From Bacteroidota bacterium (GTDB lineage: Bacteria > Bacteroidota > Bacteroidia > Flavobacteriales_C > GCA-002722245), in contig JAPLEZ010000142.1 in NCBI GenBank assembly GCA_026390935.1, forward strand, positions 1 through 34,114: a stretch of 34,114 nt of DNA, in the 5' to 3' direction. Below the pieces are notes generated by a model, which was not told the origin of the DNA, searched no databases, and saw only the letters and a program-made list of their open reading frames with translations. Positions within the stretch are counted from its first letter, which is position 1; every line of letters starts with the position of its first letter. The position numbers and the translations under genes are program-made. Of this stretch, positions 33,819 through 34,114 are shown in pieces.

Positions 33819-34114
33819 TTCACAGTGACTGTTATTGAGGTGTTTTTTGTCACAGAAACTTTTGCGTCGGCAAAGCTTGGCGGACCAAAGGTGCCTTTTG
33901 CATTGTTTGAAGCACCAAACGATTCCACAGGATAGCCCACAAAGTTTTTGTCGAGTTCTTTGTTTCCATTTTCATCATGAAACCAAGAGAAGGCATAATC
34001 TCCTTTTGGAAGATTTGAAAAAGTAATTTGACTGCTGTTGTTAATGATTTTAATTGTGCCTGTGCGAAAGGCTTTCAAATGATTTTCGGGATAGCCATCA
34101 GCTCCATTGAATAA
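33815..34114 (-). CDS. DUF2141-type exported protein, C-terminal part (runs off the right edge)
   Basis: The frame is open to the right edge and gives the last 99 residues, starting LFNGADGYPENH. The DUF2141 signature is clear: F-N-x-A-D-G-Y-P, then FSNLPKGDYAFSWFHDENGN, KELDKNFVGYPVESFGASNN and GTFGPPSFADAKVSV. Family members are small proteins with signal peptides and a beta-sandwich fold whose function is unknown; the N-terminus here is outside the window. Its TGA overlaps the TTG start of the first LuxR regulator, so the three genes form one coupled unit. Whether the protein is a target, a sensor part or simply a neighbour of the regulators cannot be told. Confidence 0.85.
   Translation of the reverse strand, partial: LFNGADGYPENHLKAFRTGTIKIINNSSQITFSNLPKGDYAFSWFHDENGNKELDKNFVGYPVESFGASNNAKGTFGPPSFADAKVSVTKNTSITVTVN

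Overview
The window looks like a stretch of chromosome from a free-living member of the Bacteroidota (Flavobacteriia/Sphingobacteriia-like), probably an environmental or uncultured lineage. The evidence is a type IX secretion (T9SS) repertoire (type A and type B C-terminal sorting domains and a PorP/SprF-family outer-membrane protein), a long SecA with the family's N-terminal insertion and C-terminal zinc motif, AT-rich DNA with few Shine-Dalgarno sequences, and several boxes resembling the Bacteroidota -7 element TAnnTTTG. No rRNA, tRNA or CRISPR array was seen.

Left part (1-6.7 kb): the first 88 bases are the N-terminus of an ISAs1-type transposase leaving the window. Then come a dispersed hairpin repeat, recQ (minus), and divergent kdsD (KpsF/GutQ arabinose-5-phosphate isomerase), a VapBC-type toxin-antitoxin pair, lpdA, and a small unknown cassette (three-helix membrane protein, secreted protein, and the truncated start of a second copy of the membrane protein). 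The cassette ends in a 143-bp element made of three hairpins.

Middle part (6.7-18.9 kb): hemH, pabB and tilS (overlapping), a two-TM protein, a small conserved unknown, and a DsbD-type thiol:disulfide reductase run on the plus strand. A second copy of the dispersed repeat separates them from a minus-strand set: an NMO-family flavoprotein followed by a secreted-protein gene broken by one in-frame TAG, and a separate small exported protein. Divergent from these is comM/yifB. Between 17.5 and 18.3 kb lies what looks like a rearrangement scar: a near-perfect 30-bp inverted repeat, an orphan HigA-like antitoxin, a gene scrap, and an N-terminally truncated ferredoxin-reductase-like protein.

Right part (18.9-34.1 kb): a T9SS cargo cluster holds a PKD-repeat type B cargo overlapping its PorP/SprF partner, a beta-propeller type A cargo, a spermidine-synthase-like methyltransferase, and a 997-residue type A cargo with propeller, CSLREA-like and beta-helix regions. 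These are followed by a front-end type fatty-acid desaturase, secA, and an overlapping three-gene unit (DUF2141 protein, then two PAS-like/LuxR-HTH regulators) that runs off the right edge.

The clearest structure beyond ordinary genes is the number of long, mutually unrelated perfect or near-perfect inverted repeats in intergenic positions, some shared between loci, and the gene damage next to several of them. I found no convincing multi-gene defence or wholly new system. The best candidates for something undescribed are the hairpin repeat families, the small 5.6-6.5 kb cassette and the DUF2141/tandem LuxR unit.
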